NCBI GenBank assembly: GCA_019417145.1
Contig: DXVY01000031.1
Location: 1-12,915 of the forward strand
Direction of reading: 5' to 3'
Source of the DNA: Clostridiales bacterium
Lineage (GTDB): Bacteria > Bacillota > Clostridia > Oscillospirales > Acutalibacteraceae
Length of the DNA stretch: 12,915 nucleotides
The notes under the pieces were generated by a model. The model saw only the letters and a program-made list of their open reading frames with translations. It made no database searches and was not told where the DNA came from. The position numbers and the translations under genes are program-made. Positions 1-7,126 of the stretch are shown here, one piece after another. The number at the start of each line of letters is the position of its first letter. The first letter of the stretch is position 1.

Positions 1-311
1 CCGCCAATCTGCCGGTACAGCCGCCGGCCGCCGACAGGGGCGCTTCCCAAGCGTCCGGGACCCGGGCGGGGGTGCTGCTCCGATTTCAAAACGTTGGCGC
101 GCCCATCCCGGAGCATCAGCTGGCCCATATATTTGAAAAGTTTTATCGTCTGGACGCGGCCCGTTCCAGTCGGTCGGGGGGCGCGGGTCTGGGGCTTGCT
201 ATTGCCAAGGAGATTGTGGAACTGCACGGCGGCGGCATCTGGGCTTCCAATACGCCGGTCTCCCCCCAGCAGGACAGCGTCACCGAATTTACTGTTTTTC
301 TGCCCCTGTAA
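1..311 (+). CDS. Sensor histidine kinase, C-terminal fragment (VanS-like)
   Basis: This is the end of a two-component sensor kinase; the start lies outside the window, and the open frame runs from base 3 to the TAA at 309-311. What remains is the back half of the HATPase_c (GHKL) domain that binds ATP for histidine autophosphorylation. It shows an F box (IFEKFYRLD), then the G2 box GGAGLGLAIAKEIVELHGG, then a short terminal beta strand (TEFTVFLPL). F-box wording followed by AKEIVELHGG is typical of VanS-type membrane kinases of Firmicutes. The segment before the F box, around bases 15-70, is rich in Pro, Ala, Gly and Ser and looks like an enlarged loop. A GTG at 72 is only an internal codon because the frame stays open upstream. 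The partner response regulator is presumably upstream. The signal sensed cannot be told from this piece. Family assignment is firm; the VanS-like subtype is moderate. Confidence 0.9.
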   Translation, partial: ANLPVQPPAADRGASQASGTRAGVLLRFQNVGAPIPEHQLAHIFEKFYRLDAARSSRSGGAGLGLAIAKEIVELHGGGIWASNTPVSPQQDSVTEFTVFLPL

Positions 312-359
312 CCCCTTCCTTCATGGTGCAAGCGCACGGCCTGGGCCGTGAAGGACGAC

Positions 360-396
360 GCGTCGGACGGGCAAGCCGGACGCTTCTTTTTATATA
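360..396 (+). terminator. Weak candidate terminator after the histidine kinase
   Basis: A 5-bp stem (GCGTC at 360-364 with GACGC at 379-383) with a long imperfect loop is followed at once by a T-rich run, TTCTTTTTATATA. The position after the kinase stop suits a rho-independent terminator, but the stem is short. The stronger hairpin at 414-458 could do the same job. Confidence 0.3.
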
Positions 397-413
397 CGGA
401 AATACCGGGAAAG

Positions 414-458
414 CCCAAGGCCCCGGCCGCGTTTTTAATACGCGGCCGGGGCCTTGGG
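414..458 (-). terminator. Strong terminator hairpin, perfect 18-bp inverted repeat
   Basis: Bases 414-431 and 441-458 are exact reverse complements (18 of 18) around a 9-base A/T loop. The arms are extremely GC-rich. The hairpin begins 27 bases past the leuD stop, so it most likely ends the cimA-leuCD transcript. On the plus strand it is followed by ATTTTC, so it may also stop read-through from the histidine kinase and act in both directions. There is no long U run on the minus side, which is atypical for a classical intrinsic terminator. Confidence 0.75.
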
Positions 459-484
459 ATTTTCATGCAAGAGGGGAAAGCGAT

Positions 485-973
485 TTACAGCCGGTCGGCG
501 ATGGACCGCAGCAGGCCGCCCTTTTGGATGATATTCTGGATAAAGGGAGGGAAGGGCTCGGCCTGATAGGTTTTGCCGGTGGTGATATTGGTGATAAGGC
601 CGGTGTCGAAATCCACCGCTACCTGGTCTCCGTCCTTGATATCGGCGGCCGCCTCGGGACATTCCAGAATGGCCAGACCGATGTTGATGGCGTTGCGATA
701 GAAAATGCGGGCGAAGCTGGCGGCGATGACGCAGGAAATGCCGGCGGTCTTGATGGCGATGGGGGCGTGCTCCCGGGAGGAGCCGCAGCCGAAGTTCTTA
801 TCCGCTACCATGATGTCGCCCTGCCTTACCTTCCGCACAAAATCCCGGTCGATGTCCTCCATGCAATGGGCGGCCAGTTCCTCGTGGGAGCTGGTGTTGA
901 GATACCGGGCGGGGATGATGACGTCGGTGTCCACGTTGGAGCCGTATTTATGTACCCTGCCTTGCGCTTTCAT
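485..973 (-). CDS. leuD: 3-isopropylmalate dehydratase, small subunit
   Basis: Small (swivel-domain) subunit of isopropylmalate isomerase. With LeuC it moves the hydroxyl group of 2-isopropylmalate to give 3-isopropylmalate, and related enzymes also isomerise citramalate to beta-methylmalate. The 162-residue length is typical of the short clostridial/archaeal LeuD type. The family signature is clear: NVDTDVIIPARYL near residues 13-25 and NFGCGSSREHAP at 60-71, the loop that contacts substrate and completes the aconitase-type active site. The ATG start is preceded by AAGGAGG (982-988) with 8-base spacing. Only 16 bases separate it from the leuC stop, so the two subunits are almost certainly co-translated. 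The gene is followed by the strong hairpin at 414-458 and no leuB comes after it here. Whether this LeuCD pair serves leucine, isoleucine or both is inferred from cimA upstream. Confidence 0.96.
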   Translation of the reverse strand: MKAQGRVHKYGSNVDTDVIIPARYLNTSSHEELAAHCMEDIDRDFVRKVRQGDIMVADKNFGCGSSREHAPIAIKTAGISCVIAASFARIFYRNAINIGLAILECPEAAADIKDGDQVAVDFDTGLITNITTGKTYQAEPFPPFIQNIIQKGGLLRSIADRL

Positions 974-989
974 ATGACCTGCCTCCTTC

Positions 990-2255
990 TTATTTTACAA
1001 TCCTGTCCGGGTCGGTGATATAGCCGGTGAGAGCCGAGGCGGCGGCTACGGCGGGGCTAGCTAAGTAGACCTCGGATTCCACATGGCCCATGCGGCCTAC
1101 AAAGTTCCGGTTGGTGGTGGATACCGCCCGCTCGCCGGCGGCCAGGATGCCCATATGTCCGCCCAGGCAGGGCCCGCATGTGGGGGTGGATACGGCCGCG
1201 CCGCTGTTTATAAAATCCTCCAAAAGCCCCAGGCGCATGGCGTCCAGGTAAATCTGCTGGGTGGCCGGGATGACGATGCAGCGCACCCCGTCGGCCACCT
1301 TTTTGCCCCGCATGATGGCGGCGGCCACCTGTAAATCCTCCAGACGGCCGTTGGTGCAGGAGCCAATGACCACCTGGTCGATCTTTACTTCTCCTGCCTC
1401 GTCCACCGTTTTGGTATTTTCAGGCAGATGGGGGAAGGCCACCGTGGGCCGCAGGGCGCCAAGGTCGATGACCACCTCTTCATCGTATACGGCGTCGGGA
1501 TCGGCGGCGTAGACCACCGGCTCCCTTTTAAAGCGGTTTTTTACATAGGCCATGGTCACGTCGTCCACCGGGAAGATGCCGTTTTTGGCGCCGGCCTCAA
1601 TGGCCATGTTGGCGATGCACAGCCGGTCGTCCATGCTCAGTTCTCCGACGCCGTCGCCGGTGAATTCCAGGGAGCGGTATAAAGCGCCGTCCACCCCGAT
1701 TGTTCCGATCAGGTGGAGGATGACGTCCTTTCCGCTGATCCATTTGGCCTTTTTGCCGGTGAGGACCACCTTGATGGCCGAGGGGACCTTGAACCAGGCG
1801 GTGCCGGTGGCCATGGCCGCGGCCAGGTCGGTGGAGCCCACGCCGGTGGAAAAGGCCCCTAAAGCGCCGTAGGTACAGGTGTGGGAATCGGCGCCGATGA
1901 TGCAGTCGCCGGGGCCTACCAGCCCCTGCTCGGGCAGCAGGGCGTGCTCTACGCCCATTTTACCCACGTCGTAATAGTTTTCGATGTCGTACTTGCCCGC
2001 AAAGGTGCGCACCTTTTTGACCTGCTCGGCGGCCTTGATGTCTTTATTGGGGGCGAAGTGATCCATAACCAGGGAGATGCGCGACCGGTCGAATACGCGG
2101 GAAGCGCCGCTCTTTTCAAACTCGTTGATGGCCACGGGGGAGGTGATGTCGTTGCCGAGACACATGTCCAGGCGGGCTTCGATGAGCTGGCCGGCCGTCA
2201 CCGACGGCAGACCCGCGTGGGAAGCCAGGATCTTTTGGGTCATTGTCATTGCCAT
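990..2255 (-). CDS. leuC: 3-isopropylmalate dehydratase, large subunit
   Basis: Large, iron-sulfur-bearing subunit of isopropylmalate isomerase, an aconitase-family hydro-lyase of the cytoplasm. The 421-residue length fits the LeuC type that pairs with a short LeuD. Visible motifs are GADSHTCTYGALGAFSTGVG near 121-140 and the three cysteines expected to hold the [4Fe-4S] cluster: C300 in VIGSCTNGR and C360/C363 in TPTCGPCLGG. All cluster ligands are present, so the subunit looks active. The chosen ATG at 2253-2255 follows AGGAGG with about 7-base spacing. Two more in-frame ATGs follow within five codons (MAMTM), so the exact start could shift by a few residues. It sits between cimA, 165 bases upstream, and leuD, 16 bases downstream. 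This places it in the citramalate/isopropylmalate isomerisation step, which suits isoleucine synthesis from pyruvate and also leucine synthesis. Confidence 0.96.
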   Translation of the reverse strand: MAMTMTQKILASHAGLPSVTAGQLIEARLDMCLGNDITSPVAINEFEKSGASRVFDRSRISLVMDHFAPNKDIKAAEQVKKVRTFAGKYDIENYYDVGKMGVEHALLPEQGLVGPGDCIIGADSHTCTYGALGAFSTGVGSTDLAAAMATGTAWFKVPSAIKVVLTGKKAKWISGKDVILHLIGTIGVDGALYRSLEFTGDGVGELSMDDRLCIANMAIEAGAKNGIFPVDDVTMAYVKNRFKREPVVYAADPDAVYDEEVVIDLGALRPTVAFPHLPENTKTVDEAGEVKIDQVVIGSCTNGRLEDLQVAAAIMRGKKVADGVRCIVIPATQQIYLDAMRLGLLEDFINSGAAVSTPTCGPCLGGHMGILAAGERAVSTTNRNFVGRMGHVESEVYLASPAVAAASALTGYITDPDRIVK

Positions 2256-2291
2256 GGGAAATCCTCCTTTTATGTTAGACAGTTGAATGAA

Positions 2292-2310
2292 AAGTCCCTT
2301 TTAGGGGCTT
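2292..2310 (-). other. Small hairpin in the cimA-leuC gap
   Basis: Arms 2292-2299 and 2303-2310 pair over 8 positions around a 3-base loop. In minus-strand RNA there is one C-A mismatch, followed by a short U run (CUUUUC). It lies between the cimA stop and the leuC ribosome binding site, so it could partly terminate or attenuate transcription into leuCD. The stem is weak and the role is speculative. No T-box motif or leader peptide rich in branched-chain amino acids was found near it. Confidence 0.25.
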
Positions 2311-2374
2311 ATGTGGAAGGACGGGAAGAAGAGGGAAGAGGCTCCGTTCTCCTTTCGGCTTATCTTATGCGGCG

Positions 2375-2414
2375 CGGCGGTATGGTCTGGGTGCGATACG
2401 GCGGTATGGTCCGG
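2375..2414. repeat. Two direct repeats with 24-bp period, upstream of leuC
   Basis: CGGCGGTATGGTCTGG at 2375-2390 recurs at 2399-2414 with one change (15 of 16 identical). The pair lies in the gap between cimA and leuC and is bracketed by GGCGC (2371-2375) and GCGCC (2414-2418). It could be a duplicated protein-binding site or a small slippage duplication. Nothing in the sequence decides which. Confidence 0.5.
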
Positions 2415-2420
2415 CGCCTC

Positions 2421-4016
2421 TTATTTACCGGTCGCTGTGGCGGGGGACAGCTCGCTCCGCAGCTTGTATTCAATGGAATCCACCAGGGCGAACCAACTGG
2501 CCTCGATCACGTCGGCGGACACGCCCACGGTAGACCAGACCTCGTCCCCGTCGGTGGAGGTGATAAGGACCCGTACCGTAGCGGCGGTGGCATCCTTGGG
2601 CTCCATCACGCGCACCTTATAGTCGATCAGCCGCACCTTGTGCAGACAAGGATAAAAAACGCAGAGGGCTTCTCTCAGGGCGCTGTCCAGGGCGTTGACC
2701 GGACCGTCGCCCTCGGCGGCGGAAATTTGCAGCCGGTCGCCTACCCGCACCTTGATGGTGGCGGTGGAAGAGTGGGATTCGTCATAGGGCAGTTCGTCCA
2801 GCACCTTGTAGCTCACCAGCTGGAAAGAGGAGTGGAACAGCCCCAGCTGCCGCCGCACCAACAGCTCAAAGCTGCCCTCCGCCCCCTCGAACTGATAGCC
2901 CAGATGCTCCAGCCTTTTCAGCTCCTCTATGATGGCGAAGGTTTCGGGCGCGTCCCGCTTCAAATCGGGGGCCACCCGATGGATTTTGCGAAGCACGGCC
3001 GTCCGGCCGGACATCTCGCTCATCAGGAACCGCCGCTCGTTGCCCACCGTTTCCGGGTCGATATGCTCAAAGGAACGGGAGCATTTCAGCACCCCGTCGG
3101 CATGCATACCGGCCTTGTGGGCAAAGGCGCTGCGGCCTACATAGGGCTCGTTTTTCTTCACCGAGGTGTTGGCGATCTCGGCCACCTCCAGGGCGGTGCC
3201 GGACAACATATGCATGTTTTCCGCCGGGATGCAGGCGTAGCCCAGCTTCAGTTGCAAATTGGGAATGACGGTACACAAGCTGGCGTTGCCGCACCGCTCC
3301 CCGAAGCCCAGATAGGTGCCCTGTACGTGAACGGCGCCGGCCAGAACGGCCTCCACCGAGTCGGCGGCGGCGCATCCAATGTCATTGTGGCAGTGGATGC
3401 CCACCCGTACGCCGGGGAAGGCCTCGCATACCTTTTTCACAATTTCCGAAACCTCGTGGGGGAAACAGCCGCCGTTGGTGTCGCAGAGGGCCAGGCAGTC
3501 GGCCCCGCCCTTCACGGCTGCGGCCAGCGCCTGTAGCGCGTAGCGGGGGTTATGCTTATAGCCGTCGAAGAAATGCTCGGCGTCGAAGATGACCTCACGG
3601 CCGGCGGCCTTCAGAAAGGCGCAGCTCTCCTCTATCATCTGGAGGTTTTCCTCCAGGGTGGCGTTCAAAATATCGGTCACATGCAGGTCCCAGCACTTGC
3701 CGAAGATGGCGGCCGCCGGGGTGCCCGCCGACAGAATGGCCGAAAGGTTTTTATCCTCCTCCGGCTTTACCCCCTTGTGGCGGGTGGAGCCAAAGGCCAC
3801 CAGCCGCGCCCCGCGCAGCCGAAGCGCGGCCGCCCGTTCAAAAAATTCCATATCCTTGGGGTTGGAGCCGGGATTGCCGGCTTCTATGTAATCCACGCCG
3901 ATGCGGTCCAGCGCCTTTATAATGCGGAGCTTATCCTCCACCGAAAAGGCGATGCCCTCCGCCTGCGCCCCGTCCCGCAGGGTGGAATCGAATATTTCAA
4001 TCTTTTGCTGCGCCAT
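2421..4016 (-). CDS. cimA: (R)-citramalate synthase
   Basis: Condenses pyruvate with acetyl-CoA to form citramalate, the first step of the threonine-independent route to 2-oxobutyrate and isoleucine. The 531-residue length and wording match the Geobacter-type citramalate synthase rather than LeuA. The N-terminus reads DSTLRDGAQAEGI (10-22) and then IEAGNPGSNPKD (44-55). The DRE-TIM metallolyase barrel shows the metal-binding HCHND (208-212) and the family signature GFGERCGNASL (237-247). AFAHKAGMHADGV (297-309) marks the linker, and residues from about 395 on form the LeuA-like dimerisation/regulatory domain where isoleucine feedback normally acts. The ATG follows AAGGAGG at about 11 bases, and a good promoter lies at 4060-4088. 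It heads a minus-strand block with leuC and leuD, whose products catalyse the next step. A homocitrate or isopropylmalate synthase role is less likely because of the GNPGSNPKD wording. Confidence 0.94.
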   Translation of the reverse strand: MAQQKIEIFDSTLRDGAQAEGIAFSVEDKLRIIKALDRIGVDYIEAGNPGSNPKDMEFFERAAALRLRGARLVAFGSTRHKGVKPEEDKNLSAILSAGTPAAAIFGKCWDLHVTDILNATLEENLQMIEESCAFLKAAGREVIFDAEHFFDGYKHNPRYALQALAAAVKGGADCLALCDTNGGCFPHEVSEIVKKVCEAFPGVRVGIHCHNDIGCAAADSVEAVLAGAVHVQGTYLGFGERCGNASLCTVIPNLQLKLGYACIPAENMHMLSGTALEVAEIANTSVKKNEPYVGRSAFAHKAGMHADGVLKCSRSFEHIDPETVGNERRFLMSEMSGRTAVLRKIHRVAPDLKRDAPETFAIIEELKRLEHLGYQFEGAEGSFELLVRRQLGLFHSSFQLVSYKVLDELPYDESHSSTATIKVRVGDRLQISAAEGDGPVNALDSALREALCVFYPCLHKVRLIDYKVRVMEPKDATAATVRVLITSTDGDEVWSTVGVSADVIEASWFALVDSIEYKLRSELSPATATGK

Positions 4017-4059
4017 AGCCTTTATAGCCTCCTTTTCCGGGTTTTATCCTTAAAACCTT

Positions 4060-4088
4060 ATTATAATCCCTTTTGCCATACCGCACAA
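4060..4088 (-). promoter_or_regulatory. Candidate sigma-A promoter for cimA
   Basis: Read on the minus strand there is TTGTGC (4088-4083), 17 bases of spacer, then a perfect TATAAT (4065-4060). It ends about 44 bases before the cimA ATG. The -35 box is only half matched, but the spacing and -10 box are ideal. It probably drives cimA-leuC-leuD. Confidence 0.65.
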
Positions 4089-4141
4089 GCAGGTTTTCCG
4101 GGGAAGCTTTAGCATCTATTATGCCAGATGGGCGGCGCGCA

Positions 4142-4171
4142 GAATGTAAACCGTGCTACAATCTAACAATA
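4142..4171 (+). promoter_or_regulatory. Candidate sigma-G promoter for the germination operon
   Basis: GAATG at 4142-4146 matches the sigma-G -35 consensus gMATR. After exactly 18 bases comes AACAATA (4165-4171), which matches 5 of 7 of the -10 consensus cATWMTA. Germinant-receptor operons are known forespore sigma-G genes, so type and place agree. It begins about 90 bases before the gerA-type ATG. The assignment rests on pattern reading only. Confidence 0.45.
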
Positions 4172-4233
4172 TTTATGTTCTAAAGGGAAAAGGAAAGCGG
4201 ATGGGCGATGCCGGTGCATAGAAGCCGCATGAA

Positions 4234-5919
4234 ATGGAAATACTTGCTGTATCGACGGGCGAGGAAAAAGGGGATGAAGATTTGCTGCGCTATATTTTTG
4301 GAAAGCTGGCGGCCGCGGAATGGAACCGGGCGGCGGCGCGGGCGGGAGATACCGACGGCGTACAGGACGACCGGCCGGCGGAGAGTGAAATTCTAAAGCA
4401 GAAAAAGTTTTCCCGCTCCCTTTCGGAAAACCGGACTATGCTGGAAAACATACTGGGCAAGAGCGGCGATCTGGTTTACCGGGAATTTTCCTTTGGGAAA
4501 AACGGCCAATGCCGGGGCATGCTGCTGTTTGTGGACGGGTTGATCAAACAGGAAGTGCTCAATACTTCCATAATGGAGGTCCTGCAGTACGAACGCCGCT
4601 TTGCCCAGCTCACCGGCTTTGACCTGTCGGAAGAGGGCGACGGCGGGCTGGAACAGATCAAATCGGCCATGCTGACCGTGGCGGACGTAAAGGACGCGCC
4701 CACGGTGGGAGACGCCGTGGACGGCTGCCTTTCCGGCGAGACCATCTTTATTGTGGAGGGTTGTACCCAGGCCCTGCTGGTCAATACCAGGGGCTGGGAA
4801 CGGCGCAGCGTGTCCGAGCCGGAGACCGAATCGGTGATCCGGGGACCTAGAGAGGGTTTTACCGAAAGTCTGCGTACCAATACCGCCCTTTTACGGCGTA
4901 AGATCAAGACGCCCGGCCTGACCATGGAGGCTATGAAATTGGGCCGGCGGACCCGCACCGATATTTGCATTGTGTATGTCAAGGGGGTCTGCGAACCGGC
5001 GCTGATCCACCGCCTGCGGCGGCGGCTCCACCGGATCGATACCGACGCTATTCTGGAGTCGGGGTATATTGAACAGTATATCGAGGACGCGCCCTTCTCC
5101 CTTTTTCCCACGGTGGGGTACAGCGAAAAGCCCGACGTGGTGGCGGCCAAGCTTTTAGAAGGACGGGTGGGGGTTATCATCGACGGCACCCCCTTTGTGC
5201 TCACCGCGCCCATGCTGTTTAACGAGAGCTTTCAAACCGCGGAGGACTACTATATTCGTCCCTATTTTGCCAGCTTTGTACGGGCGCTGCGGTATCTTGC
5301 CTATTTTATCAGCATTCTGGGTCCTGCGCTGTATGTGGCGCTGACCACCTTTCACCAGGAGCTTTTGCCCACCTCCCTTCTGTTTACCATGACGGCGGCC
5401 AGGGAGGGGGTGCCCTTTCCGGCCGCGTTGGAAGCGGTACTCATGTTGGGAACCTATGAAATACTCAAAGAGGCCGGTCTGCGGCTGCCCAAGCCGGTGG
5501 GCCAGGCCATCAGCATTGTGGGCGCCCTGGTTATGGGGGAGTCGGCCGTATCGGCCGGGCTGGTCAGCGCGCCCATGGTGGTGGTGGTAGCTATGACGGC
5601 AGTTTCCAGCTTTGTGGTGCCCACCCAGACCAACTCCGGCACCCTGCTGCGCCTTATTTTCTTAGCCCTTTCCGCATTCCTGGGCGGTTATGGTATCCTG
5701 CTGGGGCTATTGGGAATGCTGATCCATCTCTCAGGCCTTACCTCTTTTGGGATGCCCTATCTTTCGCCGGCCGCCCCCTTCCATCTGGAGGACAGCAAAG
5801 ATCTTTTGGTCCGAGCGCCCCTTTGGATGATGCTTTCCCGACCGGTGGGGCTGGCCGGGCGGAACGTCCGTCGGCAAAAATTCTTGGAACCGGGCGACGG
5901 AGACGGCCCTGCCGATTAA
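4234..5919 (+). CDS. GerA-type spore germinant receptor, A subunit
   Basis: Membrane subunit of a GerA-family nutrient germinant receptor, which sits in the inner spore membrane with B and C subunits and responds to germinants such as amino acids. It is 561 residues; relatives are usually about 480-550. Hallmarks are FSRSLSENRTMLENILG (59-75), ESVIRGPREGFTESLRTNT (199-217), EDYYIRPYFASF (337-348) opening the membrane part, hydrophobic spans at about 351-372, 424-445, 447-465 and 472-497, and SFGMPYLSP (504-512) before the basic tail. The N-terminal half is soluble and charged. The start is uncertain: ATG 4234 has no clear ribosome binding site. TTG 4282 has AAAAAGGGG at suitable spacing and would give 545 residues. 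A TAG at 4219 blocks any start further upstream. The A-C-B gene order resembles gerK operons. The germinant cannot be predicted. Confidence 0.93.
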   Translation: MEILAVSTGEEKGDEDLLRYIFGKLAAAEWNRAAARAGDTDGVQDDRPAESEILKQKKFSRSLSENRTMLENILGKSGDLVYREFSFGKNGQCRGMLLFVDGLIKQEVLNTSIMEVLQYERRFAQLTGFDLSEEGDGGLEQIKSAMLTVADVKDAPTVGDAVDGCLSGETIFIVEGCTQALLVNTRGWERRSVSEPETESVIRGPREGFTESLRTNTALLRRKIKTPGLTMEAMKLGRRTRTDICIVYVKGVCEPALIHRLRRRLHRIDTDAILESGYIEQYIEDAPFSLFPTVGYSEKPDVVAAKLLEGRVGVIIDGTPFVLTAPMLFNESFQTAEDYYIRPYFASFVRALRYLAYFISILGPALYVALTTFHQELLPTSLLFTMTAAREGVPFPAALEAVLMLGTYEILKEAGLRLPKPVGQAISIVGALVMGESAVSAGLVSAPMVVVVAMTAVSSFVVPTQTNSGTLLRLIFLALSAFLGGYGILLGLLGMLIHLSGLTSFGMPYLSPAAPFHLEDSKDLLVRAPLWMMLSRPVGLAGRNVRRQKFLEPGDGDGPAD

Positions 5920-5935
5920 AAGGAGGAGCGCAGAT

Positions 5936-7090
5936 ATGTTCCAAAAACTTTGGAGAATCGGTCTGGCCCTGTGTACGGCCCTGTGCCTCTTGGCTTGCTG
6001 CGGGGGATGCTGGAGCGGCCGGGAACTGGGGAAACTGTTGGTGGTTATGGGCGTGGGCCTAGACGCCGACCCGTCCGGCCAAACGTTGCAGGTCACGGCG
6101 CAGGCGGCCAAGGCGGCCGATATGGGCAAGACCGAAGGCGGAAGCGGACCGGCCTATTGGAACCTGAACAGCAGCGGTACCGACCCATTCACCGCCCTGC
6201 GCCGCATGACCGGCCAGGCGGGCAAACAGCTTTATCTCTCCCATAACCAGGTGTTGGTCATCGGCCGAGAACTGGCCGAGCAAGGGGTGCAGGATGCCTT
6301 GGACTATTTCCTGCGGGACCGGGAAAACCGTACCAACGTGTGGGTGATTGTGGCGGATGGAACGGCGGCCGATCTGCTGGATTTCGAGCCGGCTATGGAA
6401 CGGCTGCCCGCCCGACAGCTGGCCGAGCAGATCAAGTCCAGGTCGGATACGGGAGAGTGGCCGGCGGTGGATCTTCTGGAATTTACCAACCAGCTTATGG
6501 AGCGCTCCCGCGCTCCCGTGGCGCCGCTGGTTGCCCTTATACAAGACGGAGACGCGCAGACCGCCCAGGTGGTGGGGACTGCTGTATTTCGGGACGATCA
6601 AATGACCGGAAGCCTGAACGCGGCTGAAACCAGGGGAATGCTCTGGTCCACAGGAGAGGTGGAAAGCGCGGCGCTTCAGGCGGATTTGGAGGGGGACCAA
6701 ATCGCCGTGGAGATGGTCTCTGCCACAGGCGCGCTGGCGCCGGTTTTAGGGGAGGACGGGTCAGTGACCATGCGGGTGGAAATCCATGCGGAAGGGTATA
6801 TATCGGCCCAGTCCGGAGACCGGAATTTTGCAGACCCCCAAAACGTCGACCGGTTGGAAGAGGCCCTGTGCCAGACTATACGCGCAGAGGTTGAGGCCGC
6901 CTTTCAGAAGGCGCAGGCGCTTCGCACCGATATATACGGTTTGGGAAATCGTATTCATGAAAAATATCCGCACACATGGGAGCAACTGGAGGAAAATTGG
7001 CATGACCGATTTTCCCAGGTAACGCTGGAAACCAAGGTGGACGTTCGGGTCAGCAGTACGGGACGGCTGGTGGAGCCTACCTATCCTTAA
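5936..7090 (+). CDS. Ger(x)C-family germination lipoprotein, C subunit
   Basis: Lipoprotein subunit of the same receptor, expected on the outer face of the inner spore membrane. The 384-residue length is normal for the family. After a basic N-terminus and hydrophobic stretch (about 8-20) comes LLACCGGCWSGREL. By comparison with relatives (GCWDxREL) Cys25 should be lipidated, but Cys21 in LLAC also fits a lipobox. Further signatures are VVMGVGLDAD (36-45), HNQVLVIGREL with DALDYFLRDRENRTNVWV (103-137), GTAVFRDDQMTGSLNAAETRG (214-234, Ger(x)C core), and KAQALRTDIYGLGNRIHEKY (325-344) near the end, where this family has a conserved third domain. The ATG follows AGGAGG (5921-5926) at 9 bases. The gene lies 16 bases after the A subunit and 36 bases before the B subunit, which supports one transcript. 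Confidence 0.94.
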   Translation: MFQKLWRIGLALCTALCLLACCGGCWSGRELGKLLVVMGVGLDADPSGQTLQVTAQAAKAADMGKTEGGSGPAYWNLNSSGTDPFTALRRMTGQAGKQLYLSHNQVLVIGRELAEQGVQDALDYFLRDRENRTNVWVIVADGTAADLLDFEPAMERLPARQLAEQIKSRSDTGEWPAVDLLEFTNQLMERSRAPVAPLVALIQDGDAQTAQVVGTAVFRDDQMTGSLNAAETRGMLWSTGEVESAALQADLEGDQIAVEMVSATGALAPVLGEDGSVTMRVEIHAEGYISAQSGDRNFADPQNVDRLEEALCQTIRAEVEAAFQKAQALRTDIYGLGNRIHEKYPHTWEQLEENWHDRFSQVTLETKVDVRVSSTGRLVEPTYP

Positions 7091-7126
7091 AGAGTAGGCG
7101 GACGTTTATGGAAAGGAGAGAATCAT

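Noticed and set aside
2256..2420. T-box or leader-peptide attenuator before leuC
   Set aside because: No AGGGTGGNACCGCG-like box, no specifier-loop pattern and no Leu/Ile-rich short ORF could be found. Only the repeat and a weak hairpin remain.
1881..3536. Long open frame (551 codons) on the plus strand across leuC and cimA
   Set aside because: It lies wholly antisense to cimA and leuC, whose motifs are unmistakable. Long antisense frames are expected in GC-rich DNA, and the translation is low-complexity with no recognisable domain.
4476..5213. Open frame of 245 codons antisense to the gerA-type gene
   Set aside because: The sense strand encodes clear GerA hallmarks. The antisense product is Ser/Arg/Pro-rich with no domain.
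6059..6700. Open frame of 213 codons antisense to the GerC gene
   Set aside because: It is a shadow of a well-supported lipoprotein gene, with no ribosome binding site or motif.
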